Shown one piece after another: positions 7,841 through 18,132 of a DNA stretch of 64,000 nt. Below the pieces are notes generated by a model. It was not told where the DNA came from, made no database searches, and saw nothing but the letters and a program-made list of their open reading frames with translations. This stretch comes from Scatosoma sp045660265 (GTDB lineage Bacteria; Bacillota; Clostridia; Christensenellales; Borkfalkiaceae), in the NCBI GenBank assembly GCA_045660265.1, contig JAZRDM010000069.1, positions 1-64,000 on the forward strand, read 5' to 3'. Position numbers and translations under genes: made by a program. Numbering within the stretch: the first letter of the stretch is position 1; the number at the start of each line of letters is the position of its first letter.

Positions 7841-9139
7841 ATGCGTGTATTATTAATAACAAAAGAATCTTGGAATGATATAATGTACGGGAATAATGTG
7901 TTAACAAATTGGCTTGGCGACAATTTGGGAGGACGTGCGGAAATTGCGCATATTTACTGCAAAGCAGGAGGCCCTTACAATAAGTGCTGTAACAAATATT
8001 TTCAAATCACCGATTCTATGGTTGTCAAAAGTTATTATACGAAGCAAAAAGCAGGAAAAGAAATACTGTTTGAGAATCAGGAGAATTCTAATATTGAAGC
8101 CTTTGATGAAAAAAAATATAAAAAGCTGAAGCGAATAACAATCGATTTAGTTCGCGTTATCAGAGATGCTGTTTGGGCCCATGCAAAATATAACGAAGAG
8201 GGTATCAAAAAGTTTGTAGAGGATTTCAATCCAGATATTGTTTTTTGTCCTAGATTATCTTCTCGGGGACTATTAAAAGTTGAAAGTATTGTTGCGAAAT
8301 TTACAAAAGCACCCTTTGTTGCATTTACGGGTGATAATGAATATTCATATAAATTAGTTCGTTTTTCGCTTTTTTGGTATCTTAATCGTATGCAAACTAG
8401 ACATGCGTTAAAGTATTTAGCGCAAAATACCTATAAACATTATTACACTTTGTCCGATTTACAAGCTGAAGAGTATAATCGGGAATTTGGTATTCCCACA
8501 AGTACTTTGTATAAAGGTGGAGATTTTTTGGTAAATAAGATCCATCAAACAGTGAATAGACCGATAAAGATTGTTTATATCGGTAAATTTTATTGCGGAC
8601 GGTGGAAAACGCTTGCATTATTGGCGAAATGTTTAAAAAAGATAAATAAGCAAAAACAAAAAATTATTTTGGAAATTTATACAAAAGATGATGTTTCCAA
8701 AGAACAAAATAAGCTTCTTAATGATGGGAAAAATAGTTTTATTATGGGTGGGGTCAGTCCTGATAAAATTCAAGAAGTGTATGATCATGCGGACATTGCT
8801 TTGCATGTAGAGGGCTTGGATTTACGTAATAAGCTATTAACCAAATATTCATTTTCGACTAAAGTAACAGATTGTATGAGCAGTGGCTGTGCTGTGATGG
8901 TTATTTCTTGGAATCAACATAGTGGATATCAATATTTGTCGCGTAATGATATTGCCTTTTCAATGTATGATGAAAAGAGTATATTGGAGGTCTTGCAGTT
9001 GATTGCAGAGAATCCCAATGTGGTACTAGAATATGCTAATAAAGTGTATGAGTATGGTGTTCGAAATCATCAATTGCAAAACATTAGAGAAAAATTATAT
9101 AGAGATTTTGAACGAATTATTAAAGAATCGAAACAGTAA
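7841..9139 (+). CDS. probable glycosyltransferase (GT-B fold)
   Basis: This 432-aa protein has the layout of a GT-B glycosyltransferase. The N-terminus is RVLLITKESWND, and the C-terminal half contains KIVYIGKFYCGRWKT, a YDHADIALHVEG segment and CMSSGCAVMV, which resembles the donor-site region of family 4 enzymes. It is more divergent than its neighbours. A 169-base gap (7672-7840), AT-rich and without a recognisable gene or terminator, separates it from the previous gene; it might hold an internal promoter or be a recombination joint. The SD is weak but present (AAGGA before ATAAAA). Confidence 0.75.
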   Translation: MRVLLITKESWNDIMYGNNVLTNWLGDNLGGRAEIAHIYCKAGGPYNKCCNKYFQITDSMVVKSYYTKQKAGKEILFENQENSNIEAFDEKKYKKLKRITIDLVRVIRDAVWAHAKYNEEGIKKFVEDFNPDIVFCPRLSSRGLLKVESIVAKFTKAPFVAFTGDNEYSYKLVRFSLFWYLNRMQTRHALKYLAQNTYKHYYTLSDLQAEEYNREFGIPTSTLYKGGDFLVNKIHQTVNRPIKIVYIGKFYCGRWKTLALLAKCLKKINKQKQKIILEIYTKDDVSKEQNKLLNDGKNSFIMGGVSPDKIQEVYDHADIALHVEGLDLRNKLLTKYSFSTKVTDCMSSGCAVMVISWNQHSGYQYLSRNDIAFSMYDEKSILEVLQLIAENPNVVLEYANKVYEYGVRNHQLQNIREKLYRDFERIIKESKQ

Positions 9140-9157
9140 GAAATAGGAAAGTTTATT

Positions 9158-10306
9158 ATGAAAAAAGTAGCTGTTATCAATAGAACAAATTTAAAAAATT
9201 ACGGATCAGTTTTACAGTGTTATGCGCTGTGTAAAAGTATTTCTGATATGGGGTATGATAGCGAAATTATTTGGGTAACAGGAAATGTGTCCAAGAATTT
9301 TGATTTTAGACCAGTAAAAATCATTTCGTCTTTGTTCAAACTGATAACCCATCCAAGCTTGTGGAAGAGTACTTTTAAAACAGTGAAAGAAGTTAATGCA
9401 ATTGTAATTAGCGAAGAAATAATGGAGAAATATGATGAATTTGTATCGCAAGAAATAACTCAAACGTTGTATTCTCAAAAAGAGCTTAGAGAAAAAGCGA
9501 AATCGGATGAGTATTATAAATTTGTATGTGGGAGCGATCAGATTTGGTGTTCTACAACATTATATGTAGATCCGTTGATGTACCTTCAATTTGCTCCAAA
9601 AGAAAAACGAATTGCTTATGCGCCAAGTATAGGAAGGGATTTCATTCCCAACTATAATCGCAGGATAATGAAAAAATTTATTTCTGAAATTCCAAGTGTG
9701 TCGATTCGTGAGGAAGTTGGGCGAGAATTGATAAAGAGTTTGATTGATAAAGACGTTCCAGTTGTTGTTGACCCTACATTATTGATTGCAAAGGAAAATT
9801 GGGATTTTTTGAAAAGAAAATACGAAACTGAAAGAAAATACATTCTTTGCTACTTTTTAGACATTCCATCGAAAAATACTCAACATAGGATAGCGAAAAC
9901 GGCTAAAGAAAAAGGATTAACAATTGTAGCGCTTTATAATCAATTAAGAATTTGCGAGGAGGAAGATTGTAGTATTTTATATCCGTCTGCTGGACCTAGA
10001 GAGTTTTTAGGCTTGATAGAAGACGCGGAGATGGTTATAACTGATTCTTATCATGGAATGTTATTTTCTATAATTTATCAGAAAAAATTTTGGTCAATTG
10101 AGAGAGCTTATACAATTTATGATCAATCGTCAAGGCAACGTTCTTTGTTAGAGACTGTTGGATTGATGGATAGATATGTTGTAAATGATGGCGCTATAGA
10201 GCCTTATGATGATTGTGCTATTGATTATATGCGAATAAATAAAATAATAAAAGAATTCAAGCAGAGTTCTTTGACTTATTTGAAAAACGCTTTGGGTGTT
10301 AACTAA
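9158..10306 (+). CDS. polysaccharide pyruvyl transferase family protein
   Basis: This 382-aa protein is of the CsaB/WcaK-type polysaccharide pyruvyl transferase family, which transfers pyruvate from phosphoenolpyruvate to sugars as a ketal. Motifs include NYGSVLQCYAL near the N-terminus, CGSDQIW, YAPSIGRDF, VVDPTLL and the characteristic TDSYHGMLFSI near the C-terminus. The gene is embedded in the glycosyltransferase run and its product would add an acidic pyruvyl group to the polymer. It is followed after 13 bases by a GT2 gene. Confidence 0.9.
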   Translation: MKKVAVINRTNLKNYGSVLQCYALCKSISDMGYDSEIIWVTGNVSKNFDFRPVKIISSLFKLITHPSLWKSTFKTVKEVNAIVISEEIMEKYDEFVSQEITQTLYSQKELREKAKSDEYYKFVCGSDQIWCSTTLYVDPLMYLQFAPKEKRIAYAPSIGRDFIPNYNRRIMKKFISEIPSVSIREEVGRELIKSLIDKDVPVVVDPTLLIAKENWDFLKRKYETERKYILCYFLDIPSKNTQHRIAKTAKEKGLTIVALYNQLRICEEEDCSILYPSAGPREFLGLIEDAEMVITDSYHGMLFSIIYQKKFWSIERAYTIYDQSSRQRSLLETVGLMDRYVVNDGAIEPYDDCAIDYMRINKIIKEFKQSSLTYLKNALGVN

Positions 10307-10319
10307 GGGGAATAATGTT

Positions 10320-11189
10320 ATGGAAAATAAACAACAGTTAAAATTAGAAGTTTTGATGTCAGTCATGCATCAAAAAGATTTTTCAATTGCACAAAGAACA
10401 AAGATAAGCAGTAATTTGCTTGTGATTAATCAATGCGATGAAGATAAATACGAAGAAATAAACGTAAACGGATATAAATGGCGAATGATTTCGACCCGTG
10501 AACGCGGTTCTCACTTAAGTAGGCAGATGGCATTGGATAATGCGCAAGGGGAAATTTGTTTGTTTTGTGATGACGATGAAGAGTTGGCGGATGGATATAG
10601 TGATATTATTTTAAAAGCGTATGAAAAGCTCCCTAATGCTTCGGCTATTGTTTTTAATGTCACGCGAAACAACAATAAAAGCAAGAAATCGTATTATTGG
10701 ATTAAAAAAATACGTAAAGCTCCTAAATATAGAGGATATGGAACCCCTATGCTTTCTTTAAAACTAGGCGACATTCAAAAACATGGAATACGAATGAATG
10801 AGATTTTTGGGGCTGGTTCAGTATGGGGTGGAGGAGAAGATAGCTTATTTGAAGATGAAATTCGTAAAAGCGGATTAAAAATGTATGAATATCCCGCTAC
10901 AATTGCAACTATAGATTACGGAAATGGTTCAACATGGTTTAAAGGGTATCGTGAAGAAGCTTTTTATAATGAAGGAGCATTTAATCAACATAAATATGGG
11001 AAGAACATTATATTGAAATATTTGCGCTGTATCTATTCTTGTTACCGATTGCGAAAAGAAAAGTATCTGAATTTTTTTCAAAAGATGAAATGGATGCGGT
11101 TAGGGATGAAAGGAATGAAAACAAATATTCCTTATAAAGAGTATATTGCACATCAAAAAAAGCTTGAGAAAAAAGAGGAAAGACTTTAA
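10320..11189 (+). CDS. glycosyltransferase family 2 (GT-A)
   Basis: This 289-aa GT-A type glycosyltransferase has the metal/nucleotide motif CDDDEEL and a GGGEDSLFEDEI acceptor-site loop like that of family 2 enzymes. The ATG at 10320 is preferred: AAGGGGA (10305-10311) lies 8 bases upstream, whereas the longer frame from 10296 would overlap the previous gene without an SD. The protein lacks the usual VSVVIPVYN start, beginning instead with LEVLMSVMHQ, so it belongs to a divergent subgroup also seen in streptococcal-type capsule loci. Confidence 0.82.
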   Translation: MENKQQLKLEVLMSVMHQKDFSIAQRTKISSNLLVINQCDEDKYEEINVNGYKWRMISTRERGSHLSRQMALDNAQGEICLFCDDDEELADGYSDIILKAYEKLPNASAIVFNVTRNNNKSKKSYYWIKKIRKAPKYRGYGTPMLSLKLGDIQKHGIRMNEIFGAGSVWGGGEDSLFEDEIRKSGLKMYEYPATIATIDYGNGSTWFKGYREEAFYNEGAFNQHKYGKNIILKYLRCIYSCYRLRKEKYLNFFQKMKWMRLGMKGMKTNIPYKEYIAHQKKLEKKEERL

Positions 11190-11203
11190 GTTCGGAGAAA
11201 AAC

Positions 11204-12424
11204 ATGAAAGTATTACAAATTAATGCGGTTTATGGTAAAAAAAGTACGGGTATGATTGTGCGTGATATAGATAATATGCTTATTGAAAAAGGACACAGTT
11301 CTTATGTTGGATTTCAAGATGGCGATATCTCCGATACTAATAAATATAAAATAGGCAATGTAGTAGATTGGAAAATACATGCACTTTTCACTAGACTATT
11401 GGGAAAACAAGGTTACTGCAGTAAAAGAGCAACAAAAAAGTTTCTAGCTCAAGTAACAAAGATTCAGCCGGATATTATTCATTTGCATAACTTACACGCG
11501 AATTATATTCATTTAAATGTGTTATTGAACTATGTCGTAAAAAACGACATTTCTTTAGTGATAACATTGCACGACTGCTGGTTTTTTACGGGTAAATGCT
11601 TTCATTATGTGGAAAGTAATTGCGAAAAATGGAAAACGCAATGTCAGCATTGCCCTCGCAATAAAATGGATATAAAAAGTTGGTTTTTTGATGAATCAAA
11701 GACGGTTTATAATGATAAAAAATCTCATTTTGCGATGGTTAAGAATTTAACGGTCGTTGCTTGCAGTAATTGGATGGCAAGGCAAGCAAAACAATCCTTT
11801 TTGAGAGAGAGAGACATAAGAACGATTTATAATGGAGTTGATATTCAATTGTTTAAACCTCACTCAACAACAATTCGTGAAACTTTTAATTTAGAAAAGA
11901 AATTTTTAATATTTGGCGCAGCAAATAAGTGGTTAGATTGTAAAAATAAAGAATTGTTGGATTATTTTGTGAGCAATTTAGCTGAAGACGAATGCTTGAT
12001 TTTATTTGGTTGTTCACAGGAAGATAAAGAACGTCTAAAGTTTTATGAAAAGGTGAAAGCTTTAGATTATATATACGATAGATCAGTCATTGCTGATTGG
12101 TTTGCAACAGTTGATGTTTTTGCGAATGTCACGTTTGCCGATACATTGCCTACGGTAAATATGGAGGCAACGGCTTGTGGAACGCCAGTGGTTACTTATG
12201 ACGTTGGCGGCAGCTCGGAATTGGTGGAAGAAGGTGTGACAGGATATGTTATTGATGTAAATGACTATGTGGAGTTTTTTAACGCTATAAAAAAAATAAA
12301 AAATAAAAATATTCAAAGAGAAAAATGTAGGATATTTGCCGAACAAAACTTTGATAAAAATAAAAATTATCTTGACTATTTATCTCTTTATGAAAATATA
12401 CTCTTTGGAGAAAAAAATAGATGA
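11204..12424 (+). CDS. glycosyltransferase family 4 (WcaC-like)
   Basis: This 406-aa GT-B glycosyltransferase resembles colanic-acid WcaC-type enzymes. The subgroup marker ITLHDCWFFTGKC is present, along with a Cys-rich stretch after it (CEKWKTQCQHCP) that is typical of these proteins. IYNGVDIQLF and the donor-site segment ADTLPTVNMEATACGTPVV follow. Its stop overlaps the next start (ATGA at 12421-12424), implying translational coupling to the polymerase gene. Confidence 0.9.
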   Translation: MKVLQINAVYGKKSTGMIVRDIDNMLIEKGHSSYVGFQDGDISDTNKYKIGNVVDWKIHALFTRLLGKQGYCSKRATKKFLAQVTKIQPDIIHLHNLHANYIHLNVLLNYVVKNDISLVITLHDCWFFTGKCFHYVESNCEKWKTQCQHCPRNKMDIKSWFFDESKTVYNDKKSHFAMVKNLTVVACSNWMARQAKQSFLRERDIRTIYNGVDIQLFKPHSTTIRETFNLEKKFLIFGAANKWLDCKNKELLDYFVSNLAEDECLILFGCSQEDKERLKFYEKVKALDYIYDRSVIADWFATVDVFANVTFADTLPTVNMEATACGTPVVTYDVGGSSELVEEGVTGYVIDVNDYVEFFNAIKKIKNKNIQREKCRIFAEQNFDKNKNYLDYLSLYENILFGEKNR

Positions 12425-13467
12425 TTTTATGGGGAACGACAATAGGTTTAATCCTGTTAAGTTACGGAGTAACTAGAAAATATGAGAATTCTAAAAAGGC
12501 ATTTTTATGGTTGTCTGGAATTATTATTGTTTTAGTTTTAGGTAGCCGGTATTTTATCAATGGATTTGTTGATGAGATAACGTATAATTATCAATATCAG
12601 GGTTACAGTAAGTATTCGTTTGAAAAGATTCTTAATATTGCTAAAGATGATCGTGATTGGGGATTTACGCTGTTTTATTGGGCGATTGCAAAGATTGTAC
12701 CGTATCAACAATTTCCTATTTATTTTATAACGGGATTTTTTATTTTTTCATCATTCCATTTTATCTATTACAATGCTGCGGATGATTTACTTGCAGTTTT
12801 GTTGATTTTTGCATTGGGGATTTTTTCATTTTATATGGCTGGTTATCGTCAATGCTTTGCGATGTGTTTTTGTTTATTTGCATTTGAATATGCAAAGAAA
12901 AAGAAACTCTTTTCGTTTTTAATTTTATGTTTCATTGCAATTACTATGCATGTATCATCATTTTTCTTTTTACTTCTTTATCCTCTAATTAATATAAAAA
13001 ATGATAAAAGTAGTATGATTAAATATACTATAATGCTTGTTACAATAGTTGTATTGATGATTTTTTTGGTAACCTACGCATCCGAATTATTTGATCGGAA
13101 TTATACGGAAGATAAACAATTTTCACTGATTGGTTTTTTAATTCAAATTGTGATTATGTTGGTGCCAATTATGTTCTATTTATTAGGGCTTACCGAGAAA
13201 CATGAAAATGATGAGATATTTTTCCGATTGATTGTTTTAGGATTGATAATATATTTTTTAAAATTAAGATTTTTCTCATTTGAAAGACTTAGTTATTACT
13301 ATACGTTTTTTACAGTAGCGGCATTTGGTAATACGCTTACGGCTTTAAGAAAGAATAATAATGCAGATGAGACTAGAGGAATTATTAAAATAATATCATG
13401 CATACTCTTACTTGCTTTAATTGTTTGGAGAGCGCCAAGCGGATTGGAATTCTTTTGGAACTGTTAA
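12421..13467 (+). CDS. EpsG-family polysaccharide polymerase (Wzy-like)
   Basis: This 348-aa integral membrane protein has roughly nine to ten hydrophobic segments across its length. FINGFVDEITY and the AGYRQCFAMCFCLFAFEYA segment match the EpsG family of Wzy-type polymerases, which join lipid-linked repeat units on the outer face of the membrane. It overlaps the upstream glycosyltransferase by 4 bases. It is the only polymerase candidate in the locus. Confidence 0.85.
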   Translation: MILWGTTIGLILLSYGVTRKYENSKKAFLWLSGIIIVLVLGSRYFINGFVDEITYNYQYQGYSKYSFEKILNIAKDDRDWGFTLFYWAIAKIVPYQQFPIYFITGFFIFSSFHFIYYNAADDLLAVLLIFALGIFSFYMAGYRQCFAMCFCLFAFEYAKKKKLFSFLILCFIAITMHVSSFFFLLLYPLINIKNDKSSMIKYTIMLVTIVVLMIFLVTYASELFDRNYTEDKQFSLIGFLIQIVIMLVPIMFYLLGLTEKHENDEIFFRLIVLGLIIYFLKLRFFSFERLSYYYTFFTVAAFGNTLTALRKNNNADETRGIIKIISCILLLALIVWRAPSGLEFFWNC

Positions 13468-13480
13468 TAGGAGGATGGGA

Positions 13481-14449
13481 ATGAATATAAAAGGGAAAAT
13501 AAGTGTTGTTGTTCCTATTTATAATGTTGAAAATTATTTAAAGAAATGTATAGATAGTTTGATCAATCAAACATATAAAAATTTGGAAATTATATTAGTG
13601 GATGACGGGTCTCCAGATCTCTGCCCGAAAATTTGTGATGAATATAAAAAGCAAGATGAACGTATTAAGGTGATTCATAAGCAAAATGGTGGCTTATCAT
13701 CTGCAAGAAATGCAGGATTAGAAGTAGCGACTGGAGATTTTATAACTTTTGTAGATAGCGACGACTTTTTAGAATTGGATATTTATGAAAAAGTAATAGA
13801 TATATTTAATAGCAATTCAGTTGAGATTGTTTCTATGACAATGCAACTAGTGAATGAAAAATATGAGGTTATCAATCAAGGCTTGACGGAAACATTTTCA
13901 ATAGGCAATTGTTCGTCGCGAAATTATTTCAAAGGAATGGTTCAAAGAAAGCTATCGGCATCTGTATGCGATAAAGTTTTTTTAAAGTCTACGATTGAGA
14001 ATTTTCGCTTTGATGAAATGCGGTTAAATGAAGATTTTTTCTTTCTTGCATCGCTATTACTTAAAAAAAATTGTACGATTTTCTTGATGAATGATATAGG
14101 GTATAATTATTTTACGAGAGTAAATAGTATTTCAAAGTCAGGGTTCGGTAAGTCTTTAATAGATGCGGTTTATAATACAAGGGATTTATATCAGGAATAT
14201 CAAGCAGATGAAGAAATAAAAGCACTTTTAGCTGCGTTAGCTGTTTATCAAGCCAGAACTTGTGTTGTTGTAATGTCAAAATCGCAGTTTAAAGAAGAGA
14301 AAGAGTTTGTGTCGTTATGCAGAACGACAATGAAAGAATATCGAAAATATATAAAAAATTCGTTTATGAGTGAAAAAGATAAAATCTTTTGTTATGCATT
14401 TTTGGCTGTTCCTAATTTAGCAAAAAAAATGATTGATTTGATTCGATAA
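13481..14449 (+). CDS. glycosyltransferase family 2
   Basis: This 322-aa GT-A enzyme has the standard family 2 motifs: ISVVVPIYNVENYLKKC, IILVDDGSPD, GLSSARNAGL and the DxD-containing TFVDSDDFLE. The start at 13481 is favoured by TAGGAGG (13468-13474). Upstream in-frame starts overlap the polymerase or leave no SD spacing. It probably adds one sugar to the growing lipid-linked repeat; donor unknown. Confidence 0.92.
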   Translation: MNIKGKISVVVPIYNVENYLKKCIDSLINQTYKNLEIILVDDGSPDLCPKICDEYKKQDERIKVIHKQNGGLSSARNAGLEVATGDFITFVDSDDFLELDIYEKVIDIFNSNSVEIVSMTMQLVNEKYEVINQGLTETFSIGNCSSRNYFKGMVQRKLSASVCDKVFLKSTIENFRFDEMRLNEDFFFLASLLLKKNCTIFLMNDIGYNYFTRVNSISKSGFGKSLIDAVYNTRDLYQEYQADEEIKALLAALAVYQARTCVVVMSKSQFKEEKEFVSLCRTTMKEYRKYIKNSFMSEKDKIFCYAFLAVPNLAKKMIDLIR

Positions 14450-14454
14450 AAAAT

Positions 14455-15612
14455 ATGAAAGTTCTATTTATAGTGTCTGATTTTGATATGGGAGGCATTA
14501 CATCTTCGCTTCGAAATTTAACAAACAAACTAGTTGAAAAAAATGTAGAAGTAGAGATATTAAATTTGCCTAATAAACTGTTGCCGCAAGGATTTCATGG
14601 CAAAATAAAATTGCTGGAAGTATGTGGATTGGCTCGTTTTTGGAATTTAGGGATAGAGCATGTGAAACAAGCAAAAGGTTTAAAAAAAATCAAATTATTG
14701 CTGTTGGGTTTTTTAAAAAAGTTGTTGAATAAAAAAGAAGCTTGGTTTAATTTTATTTTTAGGAACCTTCAATTATCGACATATTATGATGCGGTTGTTG
14801 GATTTAGGCAATCTCCAATTTGTTATTATTTAACAATAAGAAAAGATTTTGGGAAAAAGAAAATAGGTTTTTGGCATGGTGATATAGATTATATGAAAGG
14901 TGTTTCATCATGGGACTATTATTTGAAGGAATTGGATGTATTGGCTTGTGTGTCTAACGCTATTCGAGATCAAATGATTGAAAAATATCCGCATTTACAA
15001 GGAAAGGCTTATACAATATACAACGGGTTTGATCTTATCGAAATTAAACAAAAGCAACAGGGTTCAAATCCTTGTTATTGTAATTCGATGTTTAATATCG
15101 TTACTGTTTCAAGACTTGAATTTGAGTTAAAGCAAGTACAACGAATCCCTTATATATGCGAAAAATTATTAGAACAAGACATTACTAATTTTTGTTGGCA
15201 TATTGTGGGGGATGGCCCTGATTTTTCTAGGCTTCAGACAATAATCGAGGAAAAGGCCCTAAAAAATTATATTATTATTCATGGGGCTAAAAGTAATCCA
15301 TATCCATATATGAGTCAAGCCGATTTATTTGTTTTAACGTCTGCTACAGAATCGTATGGAATGGTTTTAGTAGAAGCACTAATATGTAAAACTCCAGTTA
15401 TTGCTGGTGGATATCCGGCATTAAAAGAAATCGTAGAAGATGGTAAAACTGGGATTGTTGCTGAAAATTCAATAGATGGGATCTATAAATCTGTGTATCG
15501 AATGATTACGGATAAAGCTTTGTATAATGAAATTAAAAAGAATGTTATACAATATCAATATGATGAACAAATGGTATATAAACAATTTATGGAGATGATG
15601 AAAAATGCCTAA
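14455..15612 (+). CDS. glycosyltransferase family 4
   Basis: This 385-aa GT-B glycosyltransferase has FDMGGITSSLRNL at the N-terminus (acceptor domain). It then has IGFWHGDIDY, CVSNAIRDQM, TVSRLEFELKQ and the donor-site block SATESYGMVLVEALICKTPVI. It starts 5 bases after the previous stop and overlaps the next gene by 8 bases. It probably acts on the cytoplasmic face of the membrane; the sugar is not predictable by eye. Confidence 0.92.
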   Translation: MKVLFIVSDFDMGGITSSLRNLTNKLVEKNVEVEILNLPNKLLPQGFHGKIKLLEVCGLARFWNLGIEHVKQAKGLKKIKLLLLGFLKKLLNKKEAWFNFIFRNLQLSTYYDAVVGFRQSPICYYLTIRKDFGKKKIGFWHGDIDYMKGVSSWDYYLKELDVLACVSNAIRDQMIEKYPHLQGKAYTIYNGFDLIEIKQKQQGSNPCYCNSMFNIVTVSRLEFELKQVQRIPYICEKLLEQDITNFCWHIVGDGPDFSRLQTIIEEKALKNYIIIHGAKSNPYPYMSQADLFVLTSATESYGMVLVEALICKTPVIAGGYPALKEIVEDGKTGIVAENSIDGIYKSVYRMITDKALYNEIKKNVIQYQYDEQMVYKQFMEMMKNA

Positions 15613-16609
15613 ATACAGTATTATTGTTCCAGTTTACAATGCGGCTCGATTTCTTCGTGAATGTATTGACAGTGTATTGCTGCAGTCATATTTAGATTGG
15701 GAATTGCTTTTAATAGATGATTGCTCTACGGATGGCAGTAGAGCAATTTGTGCTGAATATGAGAAAAAGGATCCCCGAGTTAAAGTATTTGTACAAGCTC
15801 AGAATCAAGGCGTTTCTGCTGCTAGAAATTTAGGGTTGGAGCATATACAAGGAGAATATGTATTATTTTTAGATTCAGACGATTTTTTGGCGAAAGACTA
15901 TTTTAATATAATTGAGAATTCGTTGACGGATGATATTCAGCTGTTATCTTTTGGAAACAGTATTTACCTTATGAGAGAAAATGGGGAAATTGAAATTAAA
16001 GATGATTTGATGAATATTGAAGTAGAGAAGGGTGATAATTCTAAAAAATCTTGGGGAGCATTCGTGGTGCATAGCTTTTTTGCATCTTCTTGGAATAAAG
16101 TTTTTAAGGCAAAAATTATTCGAGAACATAAACTTTGTTTTGACATAAATTGCGTTTGTTTTGAAGATTATATTTTTAATATCAATTATTGTTGTTTTGT
16201 TGATAGATTTAAAGCAATCAAAGATTCGATTTACTTTTATAGAAATTTTGAAAAAGTATCGCATATTTCTAAAAGAAAGTGGGGGCGCTTATTTGATATA
16301 AGTAGATGTGTAGCGTATGCAACAGATGCGTTTATTCAAACAAAGGGCGGTGGTAAGGAGTTGAATGATATACGTAGATATGTGTATCAAGCTTATATCA
16401 CCGAATTAAAGGCTAATTTCGCGCGCGATCCTAAGAATATAAATGCCATTATAGTGGATTTATGTAAAGAAACTCAATTTGATTCCGCGGTGCAATCAAT
16501 CAAAAATCGCGGTAAAATGTTGACAATTTTAAGCATATGTTTAAAATTGCACTTAAGATGGTTTGTGTTGAAAATTATAAAAACAAGGATATTAAAGGAT
16601 GAACGTTAA
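15605..16609 (+). CDS. glycosyltransferase family 2
   Basis: This 334-aa GT-A enzyme carries the family 2 motifs YSIIVPVYNAARFLREC, LLIDDCSTDGS, GVSAARNLGL and LFLDSDDF. A C-terminal half of about 200 residues forms the acceptor-specific part. The gene overlaps the preceding glycosyltransferase by 8 bases and the flippase by 11 bases, so the three are probably translated together. Confidence 0.92.
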   Translation: MPKYSIIVPVYNAARFLRECIDSVLLQSYLDWELLLIDDCSTDGSRAICAEYEKKDPRVKVFVQAQNQGVSAARNLGLEHIQGEYVLFLDSDDFLAKDYFNIIENSLTDDIQLLSFGNSIYLMRENGEIEIKDDLMNIEVEKGDNSKKSWGAFVVHSFFASSWNKVFKAKIIREHKLCFDINCVCFEDYIFNINYCCFVDRFKAIKDSIYFYRNFEKVSHISKRKWGRLFDISRCVAYATDAFIQTKGGGKELNDIRRYVYQAYITELKANFARDPKNINAIIVDLCKETQFDSAVQSIKNRGKMLTILSICLKLHLRWFVLKIIKTRILKDER

Positions 16610-18125
16610 AAAAGGCGCGAAAAATATTATATATTCATTATTAGGGCAAATTATTGCTTTGGGTTTAGGGATTATTGTTCCAAGGCTTTTGATTGTCTCT
16701 TATGGCTCTGAGGTTAACGGGTTGCTATCGTCGGTAGGGCAGGTAATAACCTATTTAGCTCTTTTAGAGGCTGGTGTAGGAACTGCGGCATTGCAAGCAT
16801 TGTACAAGCCATTGGCTAAGGATGATAAAAATGATGTAAACTCTATTTTGTCCGCTACGTCGTATTATTATAAAAGAACGGGAATTTTATATTTATGGCT
16901 TGTTATTGTATTGTCGTTTGTTTATCCTTTTTGTATTAATACGACCTTAGATTACTTTTTTATTGTAATAATCATACTTTTAAATGGGATGCCTAATGTC
17001 ATTAATTATTTATTCCAAGGAAAATTGAGGATATTTTTAAATGCAGTGGGTGACGGTTATGTACTAACGAATTTATCTACAATTACAAGCACTTTAGCAA
17101 CAATTTTAAAAATTATTTTATTAAGCTTTGGTGTAAATGTTTTGTTTGTACAAGCTATTTATTGCGCAATTTCATTATTGCAAATGATTGTTATTTATTC
17201 GTATGTAAAAAAGAAATATGGATGGATTGATTTTAAAGTAGATCCCAATTTGGCTGCGCTAAGCAAAAAAAATGCAACGTTGGTACATCAAATATGCGGG
17301 TTGGTAACACATAGCACTGATTTGATTTTAATTTCGATATTCGTAGATTTACGCGCTGCAAGCATTTATGCCGTATACAATATGATATTTAATATCATTT
17401 GTCAAGTAGCAAATAATGTAAATGGTGGAATTCAGTTTTTATTAGGGGAAACATATAATAAAGATAAAGAAAAATATAACAAGCTTATCAATGTGTATGA
17501 AACTTACTATGTGGGTTTATGTAGCGCTTTAATGTTTGTAGCCTATGTAATGCTTATACCATTTCTTAAATTATACACAGAAGGTGCAGATGTTAATTAT
17601 GTAGATTCGTGGTTGCCTATATTATTTGTTGCAGTGGAGATGTTGCGTGCAATTAGAAATTCTTCGGTTAATACAATTAGTGTTGCTGGAGCCTTTAAAG
17701 AAACATCCCACCATGCAATTATCGAATCGATTTTAAATTTGGGATTATCTATTGGAGCTGTACAATTTTATGGAATACATGGTGTTTTAATTGGGACGAT
17801 CATTGCCTTTTTGTATAGAGACGTGGTTTCAATTTGGTATTCAAATAAAAAGATTTTAAAATGTTCTTCAAAGGCATCTTTAAAAATAAGTATAGGAAAT
17901 TTATCATTTTTAGCACTGATAATGTGGTTGACTACCTTTATTAAGTGGCAAATAGACAATTATATTATACTTTTTCTTGTGGCTGGAGGAGTGACGGTTT
18001 TTTCTGGGATAGTATTTTTTGTATTTAACTCGTTGCTTTCACCGCAGGCGTTTTCTTTAATGTGGCAATATGTTAAAGAAAAAATTAAAGGAAGAAAAAA
18101 TAAAGAAAATATAGTGAAGGATTAA
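16599..18125 (+). CDS. Wzx-type polysaccharide flippase
   Basis: This 508-aa integral membrane protein belongs to the MOP exporter superfamily (polysaccharide biosynthesis / Wzx), with about 12-14 membrane segments. The N-terminus KGAKNIIYSLLGQIIALGLG and the GSEVNGLLSSVGQVITYLAL segment are characteristic. Its product should flip the lipid-linked repeat unit across the membrane for the EpsG-type polymerase. It overlaps the GT2 gene by 11 bases. Confidence 0.92.
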   Translation: MNVKKGAKNIIYSLLGQIIALGLGIIVPRLLIVSYGSEVNGLLSSVGQVITYLALLEAGVGTAALQALYKPLAKDDKNDVNSILSATSYYYKRTGILYLWLVIVLSFVYPFCINTTLDYFFIVIIILLNGMPNVINYLFQGKLRIFLNAVGDGYVLTNLSTITSTLATILKIILLSFGVNVLFVQAIYCAISLLQMIVIYSYVKKKYGWIDFKVDPNLAALSKKNATLVHQICGLVTHSTDLILISIFVDLRAASIYAVYNMIFNIICQVANNVNGGIQFLLGETYNKDKEKYNKLINVYETYYVGLCSALMFVAYVMLIPFLKLYTEGADVNYVDSWLPILFVAVEMLRAIRNSSVNTISVAGAFKETSHHAIIESILNLGLSIGAVQFYGIHGVLIGTIIAFLYRDVVSIWYSNKKILKCSSKASLKISIGNLSFLALIMWLTTFIKWQIDNYIILFLVAGGVTVFSGIVFFVFNSLLSPQAFSLMWQYVKEKIKGRKNKENIVKD

Positions 18126-18132
18126 TATTTCA

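Noticed and set aside
7711..7923. Minus-strand 70-codon frame between two glycosyltransferase genes
   Set aside because: It overlaps the start of a clear glycosyltransferase gene and has no SD or recognisable protein features.
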